Below, one piece after another: positions 1 to 11,108 of a DNA stretch of 64,000 nt. The DNA is taken from NCBI RefSeq assembly GCF_000524195.1, contig NW_020170395.1:1062814-1126813 (forward strand), read 5' to 3'. Positions within the stretch are counted from its first letter, which is position 1. Every line of letters starts with the position of its first letter. The DNA is from Echinococcus granulosus (taxonomy: Eukaryota; Platyhelminthes; Cestoda; Cyclophyllidea; Taeniidae). A program made the translations under genes and the position numbers. The notes under the pieces were generated by a model that was not told the DNA's origin, made no database searches, and saw nothing but the letters and a program-made list of their open reading frames with translations.

Positions 1-130
1 CAACTGAGACTGATCCCTCTTGGCAATTTGACTGCAACTGGAGTTTCGTCCTGTATGGGAACTAGATTCGGAGACGGAACATGCGTAGCCATTGCCAGTT
101 CTGAGGGCACTGGTCTGAAAGGAGAGTCGT
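1..130 (-). mobile_element. Fragment of LTR-retroelement internal region
   Basis: Read on the minus strand, this end of the window shares about 20 identical bases (positions 8-27, reverse complement ttgccaagagggatcag with its flanks) with 48310-48330. A further 11-base match (ttcagaccagt, about 107-117) lies at a similar spacing to 48204-48214. Two spaced matches of this kind point to the same repeat family as the gypsy-type element at 44.4-48.7 kb. No open protein can be read. The element runs off the left edge. Confidence 0.55.
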
Positions 131-565
131 TTGATAAAGGACGGGATGTGCTATAGTTTCGGCGGAATAGGGTTTCACATCTGTTCCCTTTTGCCGCGTT
201 TTTTACCTCGGTATTCTCCAGCCATATCTATCTGAATTTTATCCAGCTAGTGGATAGGTGGAGGAGGTACCACGTGCTTACGTTACTGACAACTTTGCAC
301 AGGTACTGTAAACAGCACCATAGCAAACTTTTCCAGATGGTTCACGGCCGGTGTCGCTTCAGTTGTTGATTGGGTTCCGGCAGAACAAGGGACTAACAGT
401 AATAGCCAAAGTGGGACGTCATTTCCAACCCTTCTGCTATGGGTTATCACAGATTCCTCCATCCGTAGCATAAATCCTTCATTCGACACGTTAAGATTTA
501 ACATTCAATCATGGAAATCGGGGTAGTTGTCCCTTAAGATTAGGGTCGCTATCCTCTGCCACAAA
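131..565. other. Probable retroelement interior or intron of the GATA gene
   Basis: This stretch lies between the internal retroelement fragment and the LTR-like fragment at 566. I see no exon or further recognisable motif. It is probably the decayed interior of a short, deleted element inside an intron of the GATA gene. Confidence 0.35.
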
Positions 566-700
566 TGTGGGGACCCGGGACTTCCCTGAAGACGAGAGAA
601 ATATGTAATACTTCTGTAGATTATATATTCGGCATAAAGGAGGGAATAAGACTACTGGCAAGGCTCAAATGCCAACCCACCCGGTGAGGGCACAATCGCA
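566..700. mobile_element. LTR-like fragment related to the 44.8 and 48.7 kb copies
   Basis: It starts TGTGGGGACCCGGGACTTCC and aligns by eye along its length with the LTR-like sequences starting at 44769 (plus) and 48692 (minus), which begin TGTAGCGTCCC. Shared blocks include the GGGACT/CCCT/AAGACGA start, a TATATATT block and a CCCACCC block. Similarity is about 70% by eye, so it is an older or more diverged copy. With the fragment at 1-130 it suggests an internally deleted LTR element. Confidence 0.55.
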
Positions 701-3255
701 AAGCATCTGACTGACCCCTTTATTGGAACCAAGAGCTAAACAACCAAAGCATTACATTACTTCCCTTGTTTTCATAAAGCTTAAGAATGCTCTTACAATA
801 TCAGCCATGTGACAAGCAATACTGTCTATGATATGAAGGATTGTAGAATAATCTTTGCATCATATTCTGTGTGGGCCATACAATAGCTCCACTTTACTTA
901 AGTGATTTAATTTTTCAAAGCGGTCAAAAAATTATTCGTCATTAAATTATTCCGACCAAAATAAATAGTTTCATTATTATTTTTAAATGGAAATTAAACC
1001 GGTACTTGGAGGATGCGCTAGATAAGCCTTCGTTTCTTAAATGGGAAGTAAAGCAGGCAAATTTGGTCCTAATGAATGGGAAGTTTAAGTCCTTGTGACC
1101 AATGGATCCTCATTTCCTGATTAGTTAATCAAATTTGAATTCCCGGGTTTTTACAATAAAATCGCTTATAAGATCGAAGATTGCATGCGCCCAGCAATCA
1201 GTCAGACACCGCAAGAGAGGTAGTGTTGAAGGTGGTGTTGACGGTAGCATTTGATGGTGAATATTTGGAATGCGTGCAAAGCACAACACCTGGGGCATAA
1301 AATAATTGGCTATTTAATGACCATCCACCCTCACCTTTTGGCCCTCTCGCCTCCACTCTCACGCTGCCCAGAGAGGCAGGTACGATGTAGACGAGCTCTT
1401 TTGTCTGCGGTTTGCGTGATGCCCCACTCACGGCGCCGGCTACCCTTGCTGCACGCAACTTAGGGGCAAGGGGAGGGAAAGAGTGGGCTGCGCACGGGCA
1501 GTATGCCCTCTCCCTCGCCCTCTCTATTCTCTGCACCACCCCTTGTGTGGGTGTGTGTGAGACTGTGTGTGCCATCATTTATGCCATTTCGAGCTTTACC
1601 GGTGGGGTGGGGGAGAGGATTGGAATGGGAAAGTGATGGCAGCAGAGATACTACCTTTGAGCCAACTACTAATGACACAATTCATTTATATACAGCGAGA
1701 AATATAAGTGGTTTTTCGCTCGGTGAGAGAAAACGCTATGTCCACGCGATTTGGGGAGGAGGTGGTGACTGCTCCTACTGCCACCACTCTTGGTGGTGGC
1801 CGAACAAAAGCCCTAGAGTTTGATGGACACTTTCAGTTGATGTATCGTTTATGTGCGTATGGGACGAGAGGAAGTGAATGCTTGAACTAAAATTGCTCGA
1901 ATAGGGAAGGACAGGTATTGTTTCAATTAAAAAGTATTTGAAGCCCTGGTGTAGCAGAAATGATTTCAGGCTTAATAAATCGTCAGTGTTGTTTCAACAA
2001 TCCCCGTTTTATTTAATATCAAAGTCTTTTAAACTAAAGTCTTCTAGACTACCCTTGGGGCAGCCGAAGCTAAAGCCAAAAGCTAATCTCTAAAGAAGTG
2101 GCCTGATTTGGCTAAGAGTTAGCCAAGGCAGAAGGAGTATGCAGAATCAAGTAATACCTCTCATGCAAAATGCCCTTGTTCTCTCCCTCCTCCATTGTGC
2201 CAAGAGTCCTACATAAATGTCCCTTGAGTCAGGCATGATTGTATAAATCTATTAGGCACTTTGACTCAAGCATATTTCCAAGCCTCTACCGAAAGTGAGT
2301 GAATGCGTACTCACAACCAACCCTTTGATCCGTTGGCATTTTGATTTTTTGATGGTCCTAAAAGATAACATTTTGATTAGGATAATTTCTTTAAAGTGTT
2401 TGCATTGTAATCCAATCGTATGGCAATAGTCATCCCATGCCAGGGGTCTCGGACACGTTGCATACATTACGAATTAATACGGTGAATATGTGGACGATTT
2501 CTTAGGCCGCTTAAAGTGTTCCAAGTAAAAATGATTTCCTTCGTTCACTTCTATAATGCAGGTACCCGTGCCAACTGGAATTTTGTGCACTTAATTCTTA
2601 ATCAAATTTCAATGGAAAGATTAAACGCAGACTGGATAAACCATTATTATTCTCAGATATCCTATGGTCGGGTTCTTTTAAGTTTTGTTTGTTAATATGA
2701 GAAGATGATTTAAGGATAATCAAGAAGTTGCTGGGGTAACTGATGAACTAATTGGAGAGTGATTGTGACATCACTGTGACGACTACCAACGCGAAATATG
2801 CCCACTGATTTGGTGGGGTGATTTAAAGCCCACCTGGAGGATTGAGTGCATTGGTGTGGAAATGTATAATGGCAGATTATGTCCAGACAGCATGAAATGT
2901 GAAAGACAAACATATTGGTGCCGTCAGATTTAATATGCATGGTTAAGTATGAGCTCAACAAAGTAGCCACTTGGAACTTCTTATTAAGAGCGACGTGGAT
3001 GAGGCCTGTGTATCTTAAACACCGTCTAAAACGCAAGTAGATGTAGCATATCTTTATAGTCTGTATGCCATAATTTCACTATTAAGCTTACCTTCATTAG
3101 GAGGATGAGTTAAATTTTGGATGTCCTCCTAAACAAACGAATTCAAATGGCATGGAGGTGTCTCTTTCCCGCCTTACTGTAGATACTTTCTAATTTTCTT
3201 AGTTTAGTTGATTAAAGCGCATGTTTTACGTGTCCTTCTTTCTCATGGTTTTTAG
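701..3255. other. Upstream intron of the GATA gene, no exon seen
   Basis: I looked here for the N-terminal GATA finger (CxxC, then LWRR, then CNAC) on the plus strand and found none, so that exon must lie left of the window or be absent. Positions 1320-1640 are unusually pyrimidine/purine- and GC-rich, with GTGTGTGTG and CTCTCCCTC blocks, and could be a regulatory patch. The rest is AT-rich intron-like sequence. Confidence 0.4.
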
Positions 3256-3384
3256 CAATCCTCCAGTCGACGAACAGGCACGATTTGCTCCAACTGCCAC
3301 ACTGCGACGACCACTCTGTGGCGACGCAACAACAATGGCGAACCCGTTTGTAATGCCTGTGGACTCTACTTCAAACTACACAGC
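3256..3384 (+). CDS. GATA factor exon: C-terminal zinc finger
   Basis: This 129-nt exon (43 codons) follows a TTTTTAG acceptor and ends at a GTAAGT donor at 3385. It carries all four zinc-binding cysteines (CSNC and CNAC) and the LWRR core that contacts GATA sites in DNA. Both boundaries are phase 0. Confidence 0.93.
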
Positions 3385-5085
3385 GTAAGTTGCTGTTTAT
3401 GCTTGTAGATTGTTCTGGAGAGCTTTTCAAGATCCCACTTACAATGGGGTCTACCCATGGGCAGTGGTAATTCGAAAACTAGAACGGAGTTTCAAAATCG
3501 CACACGAGCGCCACACTCAATTGACTAATTTTGCTACAGACCATTATCAACCCTGTCACTGCTGTTGAGTCAGCACCTGCTCAAATCATCCTCATTTAAT
3601 TCAAAAGATAAATAAATACCTTACGGTTACAAGGCGACGACGTAAACAGAGGCTTTCTTGGTAATGAGACCTGAGTAATAGACCCATTGTAGCAGCAAAG
3701 GTTGTTCTTTAGGGGAACAAGAGAATAGACTAGTTTGATGAAACATTTAGAGTCGACTCGTCTGCGTATCTGGGAGATAGCCGCCGAACTGGCCCCTAGC
3801 TTACGCAGCTCTCCACGCATTCCCCGACCACCTGTGCATGAATTTCACTCTCACACGTCCACGCACAGATTGGGCACTAGTCATGGGGTGGACATTTGTG
3901 TGCGTGCGTAAGTGAACGTCGTATGGCGCCAATTGTCCCGGCGCCACAGCCACACGACGTCGGCGGAGTACGGAGATCGAGCTCACCTACTCACACGGAC
4001 ACGGTGTCGTGGGCTTTTTTAAGCCTAAGTAGGATGGGCAAAGGGGGGAGAGGCATAGGCGAATATTAGTTCAGAAGGTACCGGGCCGGCCGCAGCAACG
4101 CATTAGCCCTTTCACCAAGCCAGGGGTGTCCGTAAATAACAGTTTTCGACCGTCGTCGTCCATATGGCGTGGCTGCGTGTACTAGCTTCCGAGTTTAATT
4201 AATTTGTGTTGTTCTTCACCACAGGTACAAAGACCCATCTCGATGAAGAAGGATGGCATTCAAACGCGCAATCGAAAGGTCTCCCAAAAGTCCAAGAAGT
4301 GCAGGTCCAGTGGGGGCTTCTCAGAGCTGGAGGAACTGAGTTTGGATTACTTGATTAAACCTACTTTGAGCCACCTTACAGCAGCCAGTCATTTAGCTGC
4401 AGCAGCTGGGTATCATCCTCACAAAATGGCTGATTACATGTCCTCCTATCTGGACGGAGTTTCCTCAGCCTATACCCTCTCTTCCGCTTCCTCCACCGGC
4501 TACCCTCCTGTTAACAATGCTGCGGCAGTTGCATCTGCAGCCATGGTAGCTATGAGTGGGGGTCAGTCCTCACCTTATGGTATGTCACAACCCACAGGAT
4601 TTCCACTACCTTATCCGAATCACTCGCATCCCCATCAGCTGCAACATCAGACGTCATACAGAGGTCTTGGTGAACCAGTTACTACGACAGCCGCATACTT
4701 TGGAGACTCAAGCTTTCATCAAGCCAGCGGAGTCAGTGGTGCCTACTCCATTTTCGATGGACATCAGTTCTCCAAGACACCGTTTCCACGACCCTTCTTT
4801 CAGGGTCAACCAGATAATCCAACAGGCGGAGAAGAACCAACTGCAGAGGCGCCCCAGTTCCAGTCACGGTTCATGGCTGAAAGGACGGGGTATGAGGAAG
4901 GAGCGCGGATTTATCCCAACACCACTCCTACATCCGTCTACTCACAAGAATCGCAGGTTGCTGCTGCAGATTCCGCCACTCCCTCCGCGAACATTACTAG
5001 CTACATTTCAGCCACACGACCAGGGAAACAGGAGGCGGATGTGACACCGTCGAGTGAAAATGCAACGGCCCCACCAATGTACTAA
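3256..5085 (+). CDS. GATA-type zinc-finger transcription factor, 3' part (two exons)
   Basis: Two joined exons (3256-3384 and 4225-5085) encode a nuclear DNA-binding protein of the GATA family. The C-terminal finger has the CxxC-LWRR-CNAC layout: TICSNC, TLWRR, then [13 protein letters not shown]. The basic extension [12 protein letters not shown] is split by an 840-nt intron between the codons for LHS and VQRP (phase 0). The basic tail plus the following KSKK resembles animal GATA1/2/3 more than GATA4/5/6, where the same place usually reads RKEGIQTRKRK. After the finger come about 250 residues rich in Ala, Ser, Gln, His and Pro without a known domain, ending PMY and a stop at 5083-5085. The start codon, any N-terminal finger and the earlier exons are outside the window. 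The family call is firm and the class assignment is an inference. Confidence 0.93.
3385..4224 (+). other. GATA gene intron
   Basis: The intron has a GTAAGT donor and a TTCACCACAG acceptor. Its second half (about 3780-4190) is CpG-rich compared with its surroundings. I see no gene in it. Confidence 0.8.
4225..5085 (+). CDS. GATA factor last coding exon
   Basis: The exon begins GTA CAA AGA CCC (VQRP), completing the finger's basic tail, and stays open for 286 codons to a TAA. Low-complexity stretches include an Ala-rich segment, a His/Gln-rich segment and many Ser, Thr and Pro. This is typical of transactivation regions, but no specific function can be read. Confidence 0.92.
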   Translation, partial: VQRPISMKKDGIQTRNRKVSQKSKKCRSSGGFSELEELSLDYLIKPTLSHLTAASHLAAAAGYHPHKMADYMSSYLDGVSSAYTLSSASSTGYPPVNNAAAVASAAMVAMSGGQSSPYGMSQPTGFPLPYPNHSHPHQLQHQTSYRGLGEPVTTTAAYFGDSSFHQASGVSGAYSIFDGHQFSKTPFPRPFFQGQPDNPTGGEEPTAEAPQFQSRFMAERTGYEEGARIYPNTTPTSVYSQESQVAAADSATPSANITSYISATRPGKQEADVTPSSENATAPPMY

Positions 5086-8000
5086 CTCCACCTTGACTTT
5101 TCACTAAAAAATCTTATTTCTTATCTATTTTACCCACTTCTCACCCTCTGCCTCACACTACTTTTTCTCCTACACAGTTTCTGGGCATGTGTACAGTTCA
5201 AAAGTACTGCTGTTAATATATATAACTAGAAAAGAGAATTGAAGCTGACGATAGGGTCTTCATTTATGGCTACCGAGTTACTTCTATTTTAAAAATGGGT
5301 CGTCACATAAAATGATGCCATGCATTAACTACATAGTCATTTTTCACAGACGCTTTACCGCCAGTGTCGCGAATATGTGACGCGCTTATTATTAGCATAC
5401 GGTAGCCGATACGAGATAAATGTACTTACTAGTTCTTAGGAAGTGTAACTTTGAAAAGATCATACCTTCCGTAATTTACCGCATTTTATTGTTTCTTTTG
5501 GAACTGGAATCAGAAATGTTTAAGGATAATCCCAACACTATTTTGTGTAAATTTATGGAATGACACTAGCTGCTAACAAATCTCAAGTATCTCAAGTTGC
5601 GCCATAAGCCTACCTAACAAATGATCGTATCTTCACGGGCAAACTCTAGGAGGCCGAAAAGGAGTGTTTCTTCTGCTCAATATCTACATTAGGCAATTCT
5701 TTTTCAGAGGCCACTCTGATGCATTTAGGAGGGACTGCGACAAACCACCATATGAGGGGGGGCATCCTCAAATTGCAGAAACTGCAATAGAAGCAATAGA
5801 CTTCATTTCTGTGATTGTCTTAAATATTCTACAAATTGTTACGTTAAAGATTACTTTTTTAGTTCATTTCAGTATGTTGATTGTTAAAATTCAAGGGATT
5901 TGTTTCGCTTGTGAATTGACCTATTTTAATCGACAAATATGATGGGAAAACGCGATAAATTGTTAAATTAGTAGTTTATGATGATTCTTATTAAGTAGGT
6001 AGCAGAATGGTAGTTGAGTGTGGATACACTGGTTTGCGGTCAATGCTGGAACGAAGGATGCAGCCACAAGATCAGCGGTAACCTTAACTCCAAATCAACG
6101 AGACTTTCTACTTCCCAATTTTGCACTGAGTCTGAATTACCCATCTTTGCAAATTCAGATGTTTTCAAATAGGATATAAAATATCAAAAATATGGTAACA
6201 AGGCTTTAAAAGAATAAATTATTTTTTAAACTGATGAAGATTGCCAATTTACCAAATTACCCAGCGCCGCGCATTGATTCACCTCTGGTACCGAGCGAAT
6301 ATTAGGTACGTGGTGCGCTAATAGAGGTGTTGTACCCCATTTCATTTGGTTTTAGGGGTGGCGGAGCTGGTGAAATATGCGAAACGGGATTGAAGTGACC
6401 TTACTCCTGAAAGTGGGACGGACTGTACCACGCGTAGCGGTCAAAATTCGTGTTTTACAGGAAGGGGGATCAATGAACAGAGAAGGAGAGGGCGGGGGAT
6501 CAGGTTGTGACAAGCGGAGGCTGGCGCCACGAGCCTGGAAGTCAGGTAGTGTGGATGGCACGGGATGGCAATTCAATGCACGAACAAGAGCAACTGTTGA
6601 CGATCACATTGACAAGGTCCAGTGAGCTGGTAAATTCACAAATCCAACCACTCTGTGATAGAATGCTATTTTTCAATTATATGTAATTACGCTGTCAATT
6701 TTATCCCTCCCCAAATTGATTTCTACATTCATAGCATTTAAGTAATACACTAGTAGGAAGACCACCTTTAAACTCGGGCCTCTTACAACGTCGTTAGGGG
6801 TGACTCGGGCTCTATAATTTCTTTCACAAACCACGTGGTGTACTTGAAGATGATATTGAGGTTTCACGCTTACCAGTGAAATCCATCAATACTTGTTCTC
6901 TCGGTCTAGATCAGAAGTCAGCTCACTTCGTAATGGAGTAGATTGTATGGTGTGTAAAAAGTGTATAAAACTGATAGGAGAAAAGGGAGCAGTTGATCAA
7001 ATGTCATTTGTTAAGGAAATGTGAGAATGGTTGCATTTGATGAATTCTAGGAATTTCCCTATATTTTTAGGTTGACTACTAGGCTTGAATAAAACTTCGC
7101 TAGTTTCCAATTGTCTTAAGCTTCATGGTAGGTTTTAAATCCATTTTAGGTATTTTGTGTTGCGTAAAACATGATTTTATTTACCTTAAAGCATAAGTCA
7201 TTTCAAATTTTTAGTCTTGCTTTGGAGAAATATACTTTCAAAGCATTTTTAAAATTACTATACTCACTCACATGGATCACCTAGAGTGGCCATATAAAAG
7301 TTATTGTCACCTTCATCTTCAATTTCGGTTTCGATTTGTTTGATTCAATCTGAATGCACAGAGTAATGGTGCATTTTGTTGCTCTCTGAATAACAAAGAA
7401 CAGTGCGGACAGATGGTTCACCAGTGAGGAACGTAGCCGAGTCACGACGACTTAATTAGCCCAGCTCCGGCCGTTGTAGCATTGACAGTTTTGTTGAACC
7501 AGCAGTCATCGGTCCCAAACTATCCGCTTTACTCCCAACACCTATTCCACTAATGGCAACGATCAGCGTTCCATTCATTCATTAATGGGATAATTTGGGA
7601 TTGGAAAAGGGGGAGATTTAAGGGTTGCGACACAGGAAACATGATCTATAAGTAAAAATAAATCTTGCTACGAGGCCAGGGCAGGTGATCTCCTTTTTCC
7701 CTGTAGGTTGTTTATTGTCATGTGCTTGTGGACGTCTTTAAATACTCTGATATCTGTCAGACTGCCTTTATGCAAAAGCGTAGAACCACTCCATCAATAA
7801 TCTGGCTGAAGAACCCTTGTACCAGATGCTTTAAACACACAGTAGTACCACGAAACTTTAAAAGCACACATTTCCTTTATGGCAAAGAAGTGAATTGAAA
7901 TAAAATCTGGGTTTTTCATTTCTGCCAATCTCTACTAGATAGTAGTATCGTAACATTCGTTTAAGCTAGTCAAATCGTCAGATTCCAGTTTTAAAAATTA

Positions 8001-8150
8001 TCTTATGTGCACCACTTTAAAGCGCCACTAACTGGACTATGATTTGATATTAGATTGATTTGACGATGTTTCAGGCAATTAAAAAACCTCTACTAAGAAG
8101 TAAATTGTTATTAAGGTGAATCTGTCCTAAGATTAGTTAATTTAATTCGA

Positions 8151-8160
8151 GGGGGGGGGG
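8151..8160 (+). repeat. G10 homopolymer
   Basis: There are ten consecutive G bases after TTCGA. Such a run can form guanine-rich structures and is prone to sequencing error. Confidence 0.8.
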
Positions 8161-10989
8161 TGTTCCGCGTTTTGGTGATAAGGAAAGTGAAGCAACCATG
8201 ACCAAATGCCCACGCGACCGTGCAAGGGTTTTTTAAGCGCGAACACTGAGCGGAGGGGGCTGCAAGGTGAATTTTAACCACTGGGTGATCGCATGCTTGA
8301 CCTAACGACAATCCGAGCAAGGAACGGGGACTTGGCAACGCTCCACCTCTCCCTTGTTCCATCGCTGGTGCTATGGCTTGCCTGTTTGACGGTAAATTGA
8401 CCATGAACTAGGCTACCAGTGTGTATTCCCTGCCAATTAATCATTTTACGTTAATGAAGAAGTACTATGCGATTTTTGTAGTAAGAATAAGAGAGAAGTT
8501 ACTAACCTCAGTGGAAAGTAATCCAACTTATAACGCAAATTACAAATACTTTCCGAGATGTTGATAGGAATGGGTAAGCTTAAAGTCGAATTCGTCAGTC
8601 GACATTCGCTCTTTTTAGATGAACAAAATTATATCGCACTTTTATACTTTACCTGCTGCGTAGTTAAAGCTCATTTGGTAGGTTGTAACAAGAAATTCTG
8701 TGAGTATTTCTGCAAACATTCCTCAGTATATTCGTAAAAATGCAAATCTGGTACCTTGGAATTTGTCTTTTGCACTTCTAAATTGTTTTTAAACAGTTAC
8801 TCACCGTCTCCTGCCAATGAGGCATCAGTTTGGCTCCGCAGAAATGTACTCTAGAAATCTGGGTCGAGTTGTTTTTGCTGCGAGATTCCCATTTCCAGTC
8901 TAAAGTACAATATGCATAATTTTGTGCCATTAATGCAAATAATTTTTCTGTCACAGAGCTATCCCTTCTTCAATTATAAAAATTTTGCCCAAATTTGACA
9001 TACTCTTGCATTTTCGAACCAAATGGTGCAGAGTTTATTGGGGAGTATAACAGGCCTCCAACGCGTAAGTGAGTTGTCAGATTAGGAATAGCATCAAATC
9101 ATGAATATTTTTAATAGAAGGGTTTTTAATGTTAAAGGCTATTTTAAAGAAGAGTGATTTGATTACAATCAACACTCATTTATTTATTTGCTCAAAATCT
9201 TTGGTTTCCAGGACCTACTTACAAATCGTTTGGATAATTCAGGTGGTGTGGCACGTGCAATTCAATCCCACCCACCAGCCTTGCCAACTAACGCGCCCAA
9301 AGGATACTTGGTCAAGATGAACAGAATGATGCCGACCCACTACCGGAAGGGACTTAGGCTTTGACATCGGGCAACTGAAACGCCGATATAAGCCAAACAA
9401 TAAGGTGTGTTAAACAATCGCTAGTATGTGGTTGAAGCCTCAACAGACTGACAAAAAAGGGTAGCCGACGTCGTGACCACAATTAAGGGGGGCGGGGAGG
9501 AGGGGGAAGTGGGCTAAAGCAGATGAGATGAATACAGGCCGACACAAATCACGAGGCTCACAGATGGCGAGAGATGCACCCTATGTCACGACATACGGTG
9601 GTTTGTGTGGTCGCAGCCCTTGAAAAAAGCGTGCCCTCCCCATCAATGTTCTACTACCGCTGAGCGGAAGGCAGGAGGTGGTAGTGAAGTTACATGGGAT
9701 AATTGGTGAGTCAGAGTGGCGTTAAAGTTTTAATGTACCTCCTCTGCTCTTCTCTCGGTAGTCCAAATATGTCAGGCAATCAAATCTCAGCAACACACGG
9801 TGCCGAGGTGAGACGAGCGTCAAATGGAGCAGCATTTGTGTTGTTGTTTCAAGTCACCGCCAAACTTAGTGAGTTCATCATTACTTTCCGAGATAATTAA
9901 ACACTAGTTAGAATCAACGCAAAAAAAGACTAGAAACCGTCAGATTTTATGATTTGGCAGCTCTGTGAATTTTAATGTTATGCTTTCGGAAGGGTTCATC
10001 AGTGCCAAGTATTCATGTCTCAACTGCTAAGAAGCTTGGCTAATCCACCTCTCGCAGTGATTAAGCACATTCTTTACTATTTAGCAAATTATTATACTGG
10101 GTCAACAGTTGATAAATTGTCGTTTCGGAAAATTTGTAATTTCTGTCTAAAACGCAGTAGGTAAAATGGGCTAGACTTACGTGCTCTAGCTTTATTCCGT
10201 AATTTATATCAGAGCAATAATGTGTAAGATTGATAGTTGTTTACTCCAATTAAGCCCGCTAGCTATTAGGGATAGGGCTACTCGGTTGCCGGAGGAAAAC
10301 ACGTCTGTCTTCAGCATAAAACCTAAAGGCTGATCGTATAACTGGGCTGTCTAAAGGGGACAGATTTACGGCGAATTTAATGAATTTCTGTGAGCTGATA
10401 ACTTCCACATTTAGTTATTCGTTCAACATCTTAATTGACTTTAATATATCTTGGACGTAAATGTATACATTTTTTTCTAAAAACGTGTGTATTCAAACTC
10501 GTTCCTATTACGAGCGTTTATGAAATTGGGATTATGGTTCTAGAATCTGAGAAACTAAGGCATGCGAATAACTTTGCACGAAGTCTTATAAGTATTCTGA
10601 GGCAAGTTTACCAGTCCCATCAGTTGTCTAAGTGGTTTAAAAATAATTAGCTATTTCTGAGAGCACTGAAACTGCTCCTAATCGTCTGCCCCATTATCTC
10701 AACAAAATATCATAATTCAAGAACTGCCTTGACCTATAAAAAGGAGCAAAAAATAATGGTAGACGGGATAGTCGTTGGATCACAGTAACGATTTATCACC
10801 CCACTAGAATCAATAAGGAGATGGTTGCCTCATTTATAAAGGGATGCACATTTCGATTGGAACACCCTTGATTGGTCATGTTCATCAAGACCCCCTTCGT
10901 ATTAGCTTATTTCCATAAAAGTTAAATTTGATTTTATGTTGTGTGAAACCAAAAATGCAAACGTTTCTTTAGTTGGCATTAAATACTAC

Positions 10990-10995
10990 TTTAAT
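10990..10995 (-). terminator. Possible poly(A) signal (ATTAAA) for the membrane-protein gene
   Basis: The minus strand reads ATTAAA about 115 nt past the stop codon at 11109. It is the best hexamer seen close by, but the match is short and may be chance. Confidence 0.25.
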
Positions 10996-11108
10996 TCGTT
11001 TATGCTTCCTTTCGTATTCCCATATATCAAGCCCGGACCTCAGAGTAGCAAGAATTGTCGTCCCAATTACTGGTCGTTATGATGACCACTAGGTTTTAAA
11101 TGTAAATT

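Larger units (their letters stand above)
5086..11108. other. Intergenic region between convergent genes
   Basis: This region holds the 3' UTR of the GATA gene and the downstream flank of the minus-strand membrane-protein gene. I see no convincing exon, RNA gene or intact transposon. A ten-G run lies at 8151-8160 at the edge of a GC-rich patch (8150-8400). A second GC-rich patch spans about 9260-9660. Short open frames here have no recognisable protein and unlikely composition. A first AATAAA for the GATA transcript is seen only near 6213. Confidence 0.5.

Noticed and set aside
1198..1890. Several overlapping open frames on both strands
   Set aside because: They come from the low-complexity pyrimidine/purine composition of the region; none looks like a protein.
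4556..5044. 162-codon plus-strand open frame inside the GATA exon
   Set aside because: It is a second frame of the real GATA coding exon.
2700..6300. Hammerhead ribozyme cores (CTGATGA at about 2731 and 6231)
   Set aside because: No matching GAAA strand and stems at the right spacing.
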